DNA of 64,000 nucleotides, from NCBI RefSeq assembly GCF_937616625.2, contig NC_065576.1:32328628-32392627 (forward strand), written 5' to 3'. The notes under the pieces were generated by a model that made no database searches, was not told where the DNA came from, and saw only the letters and a program-made list of their open reading frames with translations. This DNA comes from Mercurialis annua (Eukaryota; Streptophyta; Magnoliopsida; Malpighiales; Euphorbiaceae). The translations under genes were made by a program, and so were the position numbers. Of the stretch, positions 12,134 to 24,380 are shown piece by piece (the stretch's first letter is position 1; each line of letters begins with the position of its first letter).

Positions 12134-13900
12134 GTGCCCTCATCTCAGAAGCTTATCTACTTCGAAAACTTCCCGAAACATTGGAGGTATCGAGATTTAG
12201 AGAAAGTTTTCGCTAGGTATTGTGTTATCGAAAGAATTTCTCTTGCAATGAAACTGTCAAAAGAAAATTGCAGTTTCAGATTCCTTATGCCAGATATGAA
12301 AAAGGAATTATCTTGGATTCTAAAACAACTAAATATGATTGCTATTGGTAAATTCAAACTTAGGGCTTTTCGTTCTAGGTTTCCAGAGAAGAAGTTGAAA
12401 CCTTTGCAGAACCCGATTAATCTTAAACCACCGCAATCCCCTCGACCTATTCGTTCTCCAGCTTTTCGAGATACTAGATCATTCAGGGATGTTTAACCAA
12501 CCAGGGAAGTCGAAATCAGCTCCTCAACAGTTGAAGCTTCAAAAACGGACCTGCATATTTCAATCTCTAACAAGTTTGTTTTACTGGAAACACATTAATG
12601 GATGTCCCGCTCAATTGTCGCTAGGGTTAATAATATTCAAACGATTTTGAAAGCAAATATTTTCCTTTCAAATAAGAATATTAAGGCCAAGACTTCATTA
12701 TGGGAGGTAATGTCGTCTTGTTGACCTTTGATTCGTATAGAGAAGCTAAGTTTTTTTAAGGATTTAGAGGGTCCAAATTTGTTGGATTTCTTCAAATCGT
12801 TTTCTTGGGCTACAGACTTCAAATAATCGCTGCAACGGTTGGTTTGGGTATCCATCATGGGATTACCTCTTTACCTTTGGTCTGCAGATACATTCCTGAA
12901 AATTCTATTAGTGGGGCCATTGCTTTTGACATTGATGATCGTTTGGATACAGGATTAATTCTCATTTCGAGTACGTGTCAATCTATTAATCACTCTGCAA
13001 CAATTAACATTGGCGATGTTTCTCGAATAATCCATTTGATAAAATCTGGTAAACTAGTTTTCTTAGAGGAACCCGATGCTTGGAAAGATTCGAATAGAAT
13101 TCGTCATCGTTTTCTAATATCTCAGCTGAGACTAAGGTTCCTAACTCTGTGGAGGATTTTAATCTTCACATCAATACGGATAACGAAATCAACCGTGGTG
13201 TAGAGGAAGATGCTAAGGTTATTTCTCCAAATCCTATTGGTCTTGAAGATGGAGAAAATCTCCTTTAAAGAGTGATAATGGGGAAATTTGCAGTATGAGT
13301 AGCGAGCAGAATCCCCTACCTATCAGTTTTGTAAAGGACACTTTTATTGATGATTCAGCAGTTAACCGAACAGATGTGAAGAGATCTAATGGAAGCTTTT
13401 CAGTTGAAGATGATGATGATCTTATGAATTCAGGCCGGGTTTGTTGCAAAGGCACTGTTGTTTCAGTTCTGAACTCTTCTAACCATGATAATGCTAAGTG
13501 TGAAAGTTCAGCGACAGTCCTTGAAGATGCTATGATGCAGTTTTTGATGCTTCTTTCGTTGAATTTCCGGCCCGCAACCTTCTTCCGGAGATTATAGCAG
13601 TAACATCTGATGACGAAGTGCAGGGACGGCAACAACAACGTCCAAATCAAATTTTTATGTTGACGGACAGGTTGAGGGCAAGGTTGGCATTGTTCCGGTA
13701 GAGGTTATAAATGATAATGCACCTAGTAATGTCAGTAGGGGTAATCAGCAGGAATTAGACAATGATATTTTAGACTTCAAAATTGCAAACATGAATCGTT
13801 TGAATGCAATGGCCAAGAACAGCTGCATATTTTTTGATGATGAGGTAGACAAAACGTGGCAAATTGGTCATGATCTGCATATTTTTAAAAGAGCTACACA
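12134..13900 (+). pseudogene. LINE ORF1 remnant (RRM-like, then DUF4283-like)
   Basis: Codons from about 12134 read KLIYFENFPKHWRYRDLEKV, the fold-start pattern of an RNA-recognition motif, running to about 12360, followed by a basic proline-rich tail (to 12496). After several frame changes, about 12830-12895 reads LVWVSIMGLPLYLWS, matching the W-x-x-x-x-G-I/L-P-L-x-x-W signature of DUF4283 found in plant LINE and gag-like proteins. Beyond 13200 the sequence is acidic and fragmentary. ORF1 products bind the element RNA. The frame is open upstream of 12134 without an ATG, so the true N-terminus is lost or unclear. Confidence 0.65.
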
Positions 13901-13997
13901 CGCTCGGCTACTCTGACTAAGTTAAAGAAGAATATGATATCAAGCAAAAAGGGGAAAGTTTAACTTATCCTTTCTCTGAAGGTTTTTGATTTTTTTA

Positions 13998-14733
13998 ATG
14001 TCTGTGTCCTTTTCTTTTACATCTTGGAATTGTAGAGGCGGTTTGTTGAGTTCGAGGAAATAAAATTTTATTCGAGATTTGATTTTGTTTCATAAATTAT
14101 CTTTTATTGGTTTATTTGAATCAAAGAAAGAGGTAGTTGATGATTTTTTTGGGAGAAGACTTTGGCCAAACCTGGATTTTTTGTATGATTGGATACCATC
14201 GATTGGGGCATCAGGTGGTTTATTGCTGATTTGGAACCCAATTATTTTGGGTAATGTTGTTATTTCTAAAGGTTCAAGATGGATTGCAATGGATTTCTTT
14301 GTGCAAAATATCTAATTGCCGTCATGTTCTTGTTTATGCTCACAACACAGCTCCAGAGAGACTTTTACTTCGGCAGAAGTTGAGCAGTTTATTAGATTTC
14401 ATAGGGACCGTGATTATTAGTGGTGATTTCAATGAAACTTTGGCACCAGAGGAGAGATTGAATGGTGTGGGATTTTCTCAGTCTATCGTTGCTTTTCGCG
14501 ATTTTGTTAATTCTAATGAGCTTTTGGATCTTCTGCTTCAGGGAAGAACTTTTACTTGTCAAACTTCATTTTATAAATCTCGTATTGATCGATGTTTGGT
14601 TTCAACTACAGCAGGAGTTTTGTGGCCCTTTATGTCCTTATCTGCCTTACCGGGTAATCTCTCTGATCATACCCCCATAAGTTTTCGCTCTTGTAATGGT
14701 ATTGATTGGGGTCCTAAACCTTTTCGTGGTTGA
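13998..14733 (+). pseudogene. LINE ORF2 endonuclease domain (broken)
   Basis: Starts at an ATG at 13998 with SWNCRGG, the N-terminal motif of the exonuclease/endonuclease/phosphatase fold. Later motifs are recognisable: SGDFNETL at about 14418 and LSDHTPI at about 14659, the catalytic Asp-Asn and Ser-Asp-His positions. A stop occurs soon after SSRK (about 14061) and frames change near 14315. The domain nicks target DNA for target-primed reverse transcription; this copy cannot be translated through. Confidence 0.82.
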
Positions 14734-16131
14734 TGCTTGGTGGGATCATGATGATTTTTCTTCATTTATGGAGATTACATGGGCTTTAGTGTGCACTTCT
14801 TCTTCGAGTTTAGTTACTAGACTTAAGAAGTTTCAGCAGCTTCTTAAAAAATGGAATGACAGAATCTTTAAAAATCAGAATAAAAAGATCAAAGACCTTA
14901 CCGCTGAAATTTTTGTTAAGGAAGGGATGGCTGATTTAGCTCTGATTTCTATGGAGGAACGTGTGTCATTAAACAACCTTAAAGCAAATTTATGGCAAGC
15001 TGAAAAACAAGTTAAAATTATTTGGGCACAGAAATCGCGGCTGAAGTGAGAAGGGGACGAAATTTTTATAGTGTTGCCTCCAAATATTATAGAAATAATT
15101 CTATCTTGGTGCTTTCAGAGCCGAGCGATATTAGAACTCAGGTTAGAGATTTCTTTAAATCTCTATATATTGAACAAGACAAAATGGATTTTGATCTTTC
15201 TGGGCTAAATTTCAGCTGTATATCTGAGGAGGAGGCCGAAGGTTTGTTGTTACCTTTTGCTGAATCTGAGATATTTGCAGCACTTACGGCTTGTGGCAAG
15301 AAAAAGGCACCAAGGTCAGACGGCTTCAACTTCTATTTCTATAGGCGTGCATGGGTTTTTATGAAGCAGACTTTCATTGAATTTTTTGATGTTTTTCACA
15401 ATATCAATACTTTACCTAAAGGTAATAATACATCTTTTATGGTGCTTGTTCCTAAGGTGGTCGGTTCTGCTAACATCAAAGATTATAGACAATTAGTTTG
15501 GTCAACGGCTTCTTTAAGCTTCTCTTTAAAACATTAACTCTGGGACTGACGCCTATCCTGTCCAAGGTTATTTCAGATAGTCAGCATGCCTTTTTGAAGG
15601 GAAGAAGTATCATGGATTGTTCAATGATTGCAAACGAGCTCATATACTTAGCATCAAGAAGAAAAGAGAGGTTATTGGTGTTAAAACTTGATTTTCATAA
15701 GGCGTTTGATAGTATTAGCTGATTATTTGCTTGATGTGATGCGTTGGATGAATTTCCCAGTTAAGTGGATGTCTATGTGCCTGTCTACAACTACTACTGC
15801 GGTGTTAGTGAATGGTAGTCCTATGGATCCAATTTTTCTAAGTAGAGGTGTTCGTTAGGGAGCCCCTATTTCTTCTTATTTATTTCTAATTGCGGATGAG
15901 GGGCTGAAACGCATTCTTGATAAATCGGTTGATTTGGGTTTTACTAATAGGTTTAGCTTTGCAGGTAATTAAGAACAGATCTCCTTACTTCAGTTTGCAG
16001 ATGGCATGCTTCTATTCTTACCTTTTGATATGATTGCTTGCGGAATTTGACTAGAATTTTGCGTTGTTTTGAGCTAATCTCGGACTTTACTATTAACTTC
16101 CAAAAAAGCTCTTTTATGGGAATTAATGTCA
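14734..16131 (+). pseudogene. LINE ORF2 reverse transcriptase, N-terminal part (dead)
   Basis: Recognisable RT pieces include KKAPRSDGFN near 15300 (usual KAPGPDG), the LVPKV segment near 15447, QHAFLKGRSI near 15580 and motif A LDFHKAFDSI near 15690. Motif B near 15850 has RGVR then TAG in place of the glutamine of RQG, a C-to-T change. Motif C near 16000 reads FADG instead of FADD, removing a catalytic aspartate. Motif B and C defects each inactivate the enzyme. The MITE interrupts it after 16139. Confidence 0.85.
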
Positions 16132-16139
16132 ATGATAGT

Positions 16140-17138
16140 TAGGGGTGTGCACGGTTCGGTTCGGTTCGGAGTGCACTTTGCCAGAACCGAACCAAACCAC
16201 CCTTAATTAATAAAAACTAAACCACCTACTTCGGTGAACGGTTTTTGCGGTTCGGTACACCGAAATTTCGGTTTTAACCGACCGAACCGAGCCGTTTAAC
16301 CGAAATTTTAAAAGCATCAAAATCATAAAAGAAAGAAACTAGAAGCTGAAACAAGAACAAAAATTTGAAATGAAAAATACAAATTGATAAATCATAAACC
16401 AAATCAACAAAAATCATCTCAACAAATTAAAAGAAAAATTACTATATAAACTGAAAAAAAGAATAATTATTTTTTTCTACGATTACAGATTTAAAAAGTA
16501 AAAAAATATCCTAAATAAAAATCCCATGCCGGTCGGAGATGAAGTAGCAGTCATTGTCACTGCCGGTGAGTCGGTGACGCATGTATTCCCCGATCCGAAC
16601 GATGAAACCACAGCCGGCGACGCATGAATTCGGCCAAAGCTACTGCAACACATGGAAACCTAGAAATTTAATTACAATCGGTAACTAAATTTTAAAATAA
16701 ACATTAAAAAGGTAAAACAAATTAACCAAAGACCATCGAATCCATTAGAGAAAAAAAAGGGGAAGATGTCATGAGACTGAAGAAATAAAATGGCTTAAGA
16801 AAAGTTTAGGAATCCATAATTGAAATTAGGGTTGGCAAGGAAAGAAGAGAAGGCTGCAGTCAGGAGAGAAGAGCGGCTAAGTTAGAAATTAGGGTTATTT
16901 TCTTTTAAGAGGCTATTTATAGTGTTAGGTATAACCAATTAAAACTACGTCGTATATACATCGGTTTTTTGGTTCGGTTCGGTAACCGAACTCTAAAACC
17001 AAACCACAACTGAAAACCGTGATTTTTATAATTTTTAAACCAAATCACTCCATTTTAACTGTTTATCTCTTCGGTTTGGTGTTTTTGGTTCGGTTTGGCT
17101 CGGTTTTTTTGGTTCGACTCGGTTTTTGCTCACCCCTA
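16140..17138. mobile_element. hAT-type MITE inside the LINE
   Basis: Ends TAGGGGTGTGCA and TGCTCACCCCTA are imperfect inverted repeats. The flanking 8-mers ATGATAGT (16132-16139) and ATGATAAT (17139-17146) differ at one base, and an 8-bp duplication with such ends is typical of hAT elements. Subterminal regions hold clustered CGGTTCGG-type repeats in opposite orientation at the two ends. There is no transposase. LINE reading resumes after the right duplication, confirming the insertion. Confidence 0.88.
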
Positions 17139-17146
17139 ATGATAAT

Positions 17147-18770
17147 GATCTTTTACATGCTGCGATTGTGGTAGGCTACCAATTACTTACCTGGGTTTAC
17201 CGCTAGCAAATCAGAAGATTACAGCTGGGTTGTGGGAGCATGTTGTCGACACTTGAGATGTATATCAAGCGATTTCTATGGAAAGGTGATACTTCTTCTC
17301 GGGTTCTTAGTAAAGTTTCATAGTCAAATATTTGTAAAGATTTTGACAAAGGTGGTTTGGGTATCTACACGCTTTGAGTTCGAAATCAAAGTCTCTTATT
17401 TAAGTGGGTGTGGAGGATTTGTATCAATCGAGATAATTCGCTCTGGAATAAGGTTATACTGCATTGTTCTACTATCGCTGGTTGGGAGGATTTACAGATT
17501 GACGATCCTAAGAAATTTTCGTACATTTGGAAAGGAATTCAGAAAAGTTGTTGTTTTGGTAAACAAGCTTGGAATATCTTTATTTCAAATGCTAAGTTTA
17601 ATGTGGGCGATGGGAGTTTGGTATCGCTTTGGCACGATAATTGGATGGTAATGGTTTGGCTTCAGTTATTTTTCCTCGCATTTATAATCTTTCTAATATG
17701 AAACGTGCAAATATAAGAGAGGTTTGGATAAATGGGTGGAGATTTGTGGTAATGAACTGATTTTTTTGACAGCTTTTACAATTATTACATGACTTATTCA
17801 GAGAGTAGACCAACGAGATAAGGTAACATGGAACACAACCAGAGATAACTATACTGCAGCTTCCTATTGCTCTTTTTATACAGGTGCAGTTGTAGTTGAA
17901 GATATGTCTCATGAAGAAGGTGACCGAACTGCTGTTGTTGACGGGCGTGAATCTGCTGCTGGTCACCACGATGATGCTGCTGATTCTGGGCGAAACATTC
18001 CTATTGTATGTGACCTGGCTGGAGTAAGTGTCATGGTTGATGATGAAATGGGTTTGGTTAATGCAGCTGAAACTGAAAGTGGTAGGGCTGCTACTGTTGT
18101 CAGTTCGGCAATCTATAGGGGAAATTCTGCTGCTGGAAATTTGATAAGGCAGAGGACTTCAGTTGCTATTTCAGGGAGAATTATTTATGCAGACGAAGTG
18201 AGGATGGAAAGAGTTTTGCGGAGCATAGAAAGGCCCCTTTTATTCAGATTTGGAAGTCAAACGTGCCTCTAAGAATTAAGTTCTTTATATGGGTTGTTTT
18301 TCATAATATAGTGCCAACGCTTGATTTTTAGCTAGACGATCGATTATTCAACGTGATAATGATAAATATTCTTTGTGTGATGTGGAGGAAACACAAGTTC
18401 ATTTATTTATTCATTGTTGTTTTGCTAAAAAGGTGTGCTGTAGTATTCTTCATAAGCTTGATATCATGTGGGTTTTTCCGAACTCTTTTATTGATTTTTA
18501 TAGGTAATGGCGAGAGATTGTTTCTACGGGTTAGTACTATGAATTATGGCGGATGCTTTGGTTTTTGACAGTGTGGCAGATTTAGAAGCATCGTATCAAT
18601 CAAATCTTTCAGGGGAAAGCAAGTTCAAGCACGGATGTCACCTTCAATTTCCTTTCGCAAGCGGCTTTTTTATTTAAATATTTTAATAGGAGTTTTTCTT
18701 ATTTAGGCATGGATTTTTTCAAAAATGCTTACTGTATTCTTTTTCAGGATGTAACTTTTTAATCTTCTCT
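17147..18770 (+). pseudogene. LINE ORF2 C-terminal part with zf-RVT-like region
   Basis: Reads FLWKG...GGLGI near 17270-17360 and KWVWRICINRDNSLW near 17402, hallmarks of the plant LINE thumb/connection. VTWNTTRDNYTAASYCSFYT (about 17825-17885) starts the zf-RVT region, and IWKSNVPLRIKFFIWVVFHN (about 18248-18310) with a later cysteine/histidine-rich stretch completes it. Between these halves sits an unexpected acidic, Ala/Asp/Glu-rich segment of about 110 codons (17896-18225) that remains open. Many stops and frame changes follow. Confidence 0.78.
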
Positions 18771-20421
18771 CTTAGTCGTAGCCTCTAGTGTGTCATCTAA
18801 TATGTGCCACTTCATGTGCGAAAGTTTTGAGTAGGAGATTTTTTGCCACCTTTGTTGGTTTTTAATATATATTCGATTCATCAAAAAATTAAAAAATCAA
18901 GATGCAATTAAAATATTAGTACCAGATGAACCGATTGAAAATATAGTGGATGCTAATTTGTGATTTGAACAACTTTTCGAATTTCATAATGTCTTAATAG
19001 AGAATTTTTGGAGGCAACATAAATTGTGAGAATTGAATTATATACTCTCTCCGTCCCGTTTAAGAAGTTTCATATTACATTTTGGGATGTCCCATTTAAG
19101 ACGTCTCATTTTCATTTTTAGAATATTTTTCTAATAAATATCAGATTTTACTCTTTATTTAGTCATCTTAAAGATATTCTATGGAAATTCCACTAGTCAT
19201 TAATAGGGGGAAAATATGAAAAAACATAAAAAAATAAAGATAATAAATATTTTTTTTAATATGTGTATAAAAGCAAATAGGACATCTGTAACACTCCAAA
19301 AAAATTTATAGTCGCAATATGGCACGTGTTAAAATTTTATTAGCCGGGAATATGTAAATTGAATTTAAATGTAAATTTAATTTATAAGTACCCCTAAAGA
19401 TATATCGTAATAATAAGAGCTTAAAATTTAAATCGGAAATTTAAATTTTAATAAAGAGATATGAACAAGACTAATAGAACAGAGAATACGACTAAGCATC
19501 GTAAATAAAAATATATTAATAATTAATATATTAATATACCACTCTAATTGGAGAGATAATTATTTCGGACAAAACCTCGAGATTAAAATGTCGAAATTCG
19601 AAATATTCGACGTAAAATTAAAGAATATAAGGTAAAATATATTATATATATATTAAAAAAAGAGAAATAGATAATGAAGAAGTAAATGTGGTAAGCAAGA
19701 GAAAAAGAGGACGCATGAATTCATAGAAGTGGAGTAGTTGTGGAGGAAATATTACCAGTTACATAGTTTAGGGTCACGAGAAAACTTACAAAACTAAATG
19801 ATATAATCTATTATGGTTATTCATTTAAATGATTTTAAAAGAATAATTGTGTCTAAACATGAGACGTCATTATCTAATGCATAACTATGCAAATGTTTAA
19901 AAAATAAGTCTTTGAACAAATTATTTTAAAAAGACCCAAAAATAATTGAATTGTTTCAAACATATTTATTTTTCTTGTAAGTATACCTAGACCAAAACTC
20001 TGTAATAAAAATAAGTACTCGAAGTCAAGTTGTAAGTGATCCTCGAGGAAGTAGGAGAAGAGTATAAGAATAGAAGTATGACAGTACAATGGTGGTTGGA
20101 AAAGTATGAAGTGAGTTTTAGATGATGTTTAAAACCGATAGGGTTTAGTAAAACTCTGACATCTTTTGATTGCACCATTGGATCAGATTAATATTGGATA
20201 TGGTATTCTTGAGACGGTTACATAAGAACTAACCGTTGTGATTGTTGAACGGAGATATAGATAATATGATTTTGTGAAAATTGTGATTAGAGATATGAGT
20301 CAATTTTGGAGATGAGCCAAAAGTATAAATAGCGAGAAAAGCGAGTATAGAGTTGTAGAGTTATTTGAGTCACGTGGTTTAGATTTGAAATTCGAGACGA
20401 ATTTTTATAAGGTGGGGAAAA

Positions 20422-20766
20422 TGTAACACCCCGTAAAATTTTATAGTCAGAATATGGCACATGTTAAGATTTTTATTAGACAGAAATACGTAAATTAAAT
20501 TTAAATATAAATTTAATTTATAAATACCCCTAAAGGTATATCGTAATAATAAGAGTTTAAAATTTAAATCGGGAATTTAAATTTTAATAAAGGGATATGA
20601 ACGGAACTAATAGAATAGAGAATACGACTGAGCGTCGTAGATAAACATATATTAATAAGTAATATATCAATATACCACTTTAATTGGAAAGGTTATTATT
20701 TCAGATAAAACCTCGAGATTAAAATGTCGAAATTCGGAAGATTCGACATAAAATTTAAAAATATGA

Positions 20767-20841
<75 letters not shown>

Positions 20842-22590
20842 GATAATGAAGAAGTAAATGTGGTAAGCAAGTGAAAAAGAAAATGAAGAAAGAAAAGAAA
20901 TGATTGAGGCGGTGATGAGTGGAGGCTAAGTAAGAAAATAGTGTGTTTTCATCCTTAAACTTTTATTTTAATTAATTTTATTTTTTACTAATATATATTA
21001 TTGGTTAGTCCAAATTAATATAAAATAATTTATAAGTCATGAGCGAATAATTTTGATATCAATATTCGCGAAATAATTTGATGAAGCTACCGTCAAATTT
21101 TTATGGAATTTGGACGTAGTGATTTTAGTCAAGCGAGACTGATTTGGACTTAATAAATCTTTTGGGATTTATAGAAATAAAATATTCGTTTTATATTTTA
21201 TAAGATTTTTGAGTAAAGTTTGGCGAGATTGGAAGTCGTTTCCGTTTAGACTACGGACAACTATTTAAGAAATTGGTTTAAAGTGCATGATTGAACTAGT
21301 ACTAAATTGTATTTTTTTCAAACTTATATATATGTTAGGATTTGTAAGAAATGAACCAAAGAGAGCTACATGTTCTCTGAATAGTGCGGGGAGTTAGGGT
21401 TTTATACGGTTTTGATCCGTTTCGTCTGTTTCTCGATTATAATTCCGTTTCTTCGATGATTACTCAAGTAATCGAGATGCAACGAGTGTCGACCCGCTGA
21501 GTGAAGACACCGAGGTGTTTGACTAGTGGACTATCAAGAGCATACGTTTTGGGAGCGGGTTCTGTGAGTTTACTCTATGATTATCACTTTTGAATATTTA
21601 TATTTAAAACTTTTTTAAATAACAAATCACACTAGTATATCTTAACCATGAAAGATCCATTGGAACAAACTTCTTGTTGGTTGTCAATAGGACTGTGTGA
21701 TTACCAGTAATACGCTAGATACGAGCGTGTGTCTGTCATAGAGGTTAGATTATGTCATTTGGCGTTGGAAGTGGTAGCGAACCTGACTTAACAGTCTGAG
21801 ACGGCTGAACGGTTACGGTCACATGTAACACTGTGATGGTAGTTTCACGGTTACGGTCCAGACACCCGAATTAGACGGCAGTGATTCAGTTCACGGTCTG
21901 AGACCCATGTTGTGTAGGTTAAGACCCATACAATAGTCCGCTTTGTAGGGTTTCATCTAGATCAAGTAATTGGTAATATTTTATATATAAGTATGTTTTA
22001 TATATATGCGATTTGAATATTCAACTGTAAATGTGTAGACTCAGTCAGAAATATTTATATTTCTAAGCCTCCCCAATGTTTTCCCTTTCAGGTTATCAAG
22101 TACGAGGTTAGATTTCCACAATAATTCGGAAAGTCTTCGTCTGTATCTGTAGAGCTGCAAGTAGTTGGGTACCGGGAAATCTGTCTTTCTGTTTACAATA
22201 GTTCAACTATTTTAATAAACTCTGATTCAAACTACTATATAAGATATATGTTTTAAAAGCTGCGTGTTTTCTAAAATACTTCGACCAGTCGTTTAATGAG
22301 GTACACATGTCTTTGATAATAGCATTTTAGCATTCTATTGGAAACAGAGCAGGTACGTCATAAGAGAATAATGTTTGCGCTCTGATTTCTTAAAATACAA
22401 TAATGGTTTTGCGATCACGTTTTCAATAAAGGTTTTAAAGTGTTTCCGCAACGAGGTTACGAACCTTTTTATGTTTTAAACGCGAAAAATTTACAAAGGT
22501 TTTTAGGCTTACTACGGGTTTCGGAGCAACCACTCCCATTCTCTAGCGCCGGTCTCAGCTCGAGTTTCGGGTGGAAATCGGGTCGTGTCA
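20422..22590 (+). repeat. 3' LTR of element B (2169 bp)
   Basis: Starts TGTAACACCCC and ends CGTGTCA. It shares with elements A, D and H a block at 21683-21708 (GTCAATAGGACTGTGTGA), an acceptor-like pyrimidine-rich segment with TTTCAGGT at about 22038-22095, and the U5 block at 22506-22554 (CTCTAGCGCCGGTC). A TA dinucleotide tract lies at 20770-20835, which the 5' remnant has only as a short run. Confidence 0.88.
20770..20835. repeat. (AT)n microsatellite
   Basis: About 33 uninterrupted AT units within the LTR of element B. Confidence 0.97.
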
Positions 22591-22616
22591 ACTTCTTAAA
22601 TGGGACGGAGGGAGTA

Positions 22617-23729
22617 TCATTTATTTTAGACTTTTTATTGTATTAATTTGAATAAATTAACGTAATATTTTTAGCAATTTTATTAAGAATCAAGTGTTAA
22701 GTAATATAAATTGTTTAATAATATTTAGTTTATAAAATATAGTTAATTGGACTAATATGTAACAAAATTAAATTTATAAATGTAATTGATATAAGTGTAC
22801 ATATAAATATTAAAGTTAAAAAATGATTAAGATATTAAAAATAAAAAAAATAAATATATTTTTTAAAATAATTGTTGTTGAAATAAGTTTAATGATAAAT
22901 CACCTAATTAATATTTAGTGATAAAAATTAAATGATTAGTCTTAAAGATGGTCTGAAAGATTCATTTCTTTATTAAAATTACATTTAGGTGAAAGTAATG
23001 GGTTTTCGAGTTCTAGCAAAAAATGTATTTTATATATATATATATATAGATTATTGTATCATGCAAATTTAAATAATTTTAGTATGTTTTAATAATATCA
23101 TTTTAGTTTAATGATTTGATCAAAACGGTTTTGTATTTGTTAAAATTTCAAATTCAAGCTTTTAAATGAACTAGTTTCGCATTACGTGTTATGCACGTGT
23201 CTCGTACGTAACTCGTTAATGTATATATTAGTAAATTTATTATAATTATATCAATTTTTTATTTATACTAATTAATATTAAATTAGTTAAGAATTTTTAT
23301 AAAAATAAATATAACATATTTGGTTATTAATTTTTTTTCCATACTGAATTTATTCTTTTTTTGTTTTTATAATAACCATAATTAAATAATTAATTTAATT
23401 TTATTAATAATATCTTTAAAAATAATAAGATAGAAATTTAAAATAATAATATATTGACCAAATACAATATTTTTATTTTGTAGTTAAATCAAACTAAAAG
23501 ATAGGTATTCCTACTAATTTGGAGACAATTTAGCTATTTTTTAGATACTAAAAACTAAATTGGAGATAATTTAGCTACCTATTCTAATTAGGACTTTAAT
23601 TACAATAGTGATTAATTAAATAACTAATTAGTTAATAACTATAAAACCTTTATTTAGTAATAAACTGAAAAGGATTATTCAGTAAATTTGCCTGTCCCCA
23701 CCATCCGTACTTTTATATATAGTATAGAT
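22617..23729. other. AT-rich intergenic DNA
   Basis: No open frame, exon-like segment or inverted-repeat element is apparent. Short poly-A/T runs and a brief AT repeat at about 23030-23050 are all I see. Confidence 0.6.
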
Positions 23730-23738
23730 ATAGATTAA

Positions 23739-24371
23739 GGGGGCGTTTGGTTCAAGGTTGAGAATCGGAATCGGAATGGGAATTGGAATGAGAAGGAATG
23801 AGAATGATTGTTTTTATTTTTTGTTTGGTTCAAAATTAGTGTGGGAATGGGAATGGGTAAAGTTTAATAAAAAAATTATTTATTATTTATTAAAAAATAC
23901 TTTTTTTATTTTTTTAAATATTTTTATATATAAAAAAACTAAAAAAAAATTTAATTTTTTTTAAAATTTAAAAATTATTTAAAAAATAAATAAAATATTT
24001 TAAAAAAATTAAAAAATTTATTTTGAAAAAAATTAAAAAATTATTTTAAAAAAATTAAAATTTTTAGAAAAAAATATTAAAAAAGTTTTTTTTATTATTT
24101 TAAGTATATTTTTTTAAAATAAATATTTAAAAATAGTTTTTTTAATAATTATATATTTATTATTTATTATTAAAATATTTTGTTAAATTTTGATTCCCAT
24201 TTCCAAAAGTCCATTGTCATGGAATAGGAGGAAAATTGGTGATTTTCATTGAAGGGGTAATCACATTCCCATTCTTTAATATAATTTGACAAAACAAACA
24301 CAAATAATGAGAAACATTCCCATTTCCATTTCCATTTCCATTCCTCCTTTTTTATGGCGAACAAACGCCCC
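23739..24371. mobile_element. MITE with GGGGCGTTTGGTTC ends, possibly Mutator-like
   Basis: Left end GGGGGCGTTTGGTTC and right end GAACAAACGCCCC are inverted repeats. Subterminal GGAATGGGAATGG-type repeats on the left oppose CCCATTTCCATTTCC repeats on the right. Flanking 9-mers ATAGATTAA (23730-23738) and ATAGAGTAA (24372-24380) differ at one base. A 9-bp duplication favours Mutator, but one extra G on the left makes 8 or 10 bp possible, so hAT is an alternative. The interior (23870-24180) is almost pure A/T and non-coding. Confidence 0.78.
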
Positions 24372-24380
24372 ATAGAGTAA

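Larger units (their letters stand above)
12100..18890 (+). mobile_element. L1-type LINE, degenerate, interrupted by a hAT-type MITE
   Basis: In order along the plus strand are an RRM-like and a DUF4283-like ORF1 segment, an apurinic-type endonuclease, a reverse transcriptase and a zf-RVT-like C-terminal region, the order of plant L1 LINEs. The copy is dead: many frameshifts and stops, an in-frame TAG in RT motif B, and FADG where FADD is expected. It runs to an A-rich stretch at about 18880-18896 that may be the remnant poly(A) tail. A 999-bp MITE at 16140-17138 interrupts the RT. I could not identify the LINE target duplication. Confidence 0.88.
19287..22590 (+). mobile_element. Element B: internally deleted LTR element inside a MITE
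   Basis: TGTAACACTCC at 19287 and TGTAACACCCC at 20422 begin two related LTR starts. The first LTR matches the second only to about 19708, then sequence similar to the element A interior follows, so most of the 5' LTR, the primer site and much of the interior were deleted. A polypurine tract (GGTGGGGAAAA, 20411-20421) precedes the complete 3' LTR, which ends GTGTCA at 22590. Flanks ACATC (19282-19286) and ACTTC (22591-22595) are a 5-bp duplication with one mismatch. No coding sequence remains. Confidence 0.87.
19043..22616. mobile_element. Stowaway-type MITE split by LTR element B
   Basis: The left end, TA then CTCTCTCCGTCCCGTTTAAG (19043-19064), and the right end, CTTCTTAAATGGGACGGAGGGAG then TA (to 22616), are inverted copies of each other. 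The pieces total about 265 bp without the insert, normal for Stowaway. Element B occupies 19287-22590, only 26 bases from the right end, and its flanks ACATC and ACTTC rejoin into a sensible TIR. Confidence 0.88.

Noticed and set aside
23739..24371. Calling the MITE Tourist/PIF-Harbinger
   Set aside because: No 3-bp TTA/TAA duplication fits the ends; 9-bp flanks fit better.
23758..24373. Open frames rich in Trp/Glu/Lys or Asn
   Set aside because: They are translations of the subterminal repeats of the MITE.
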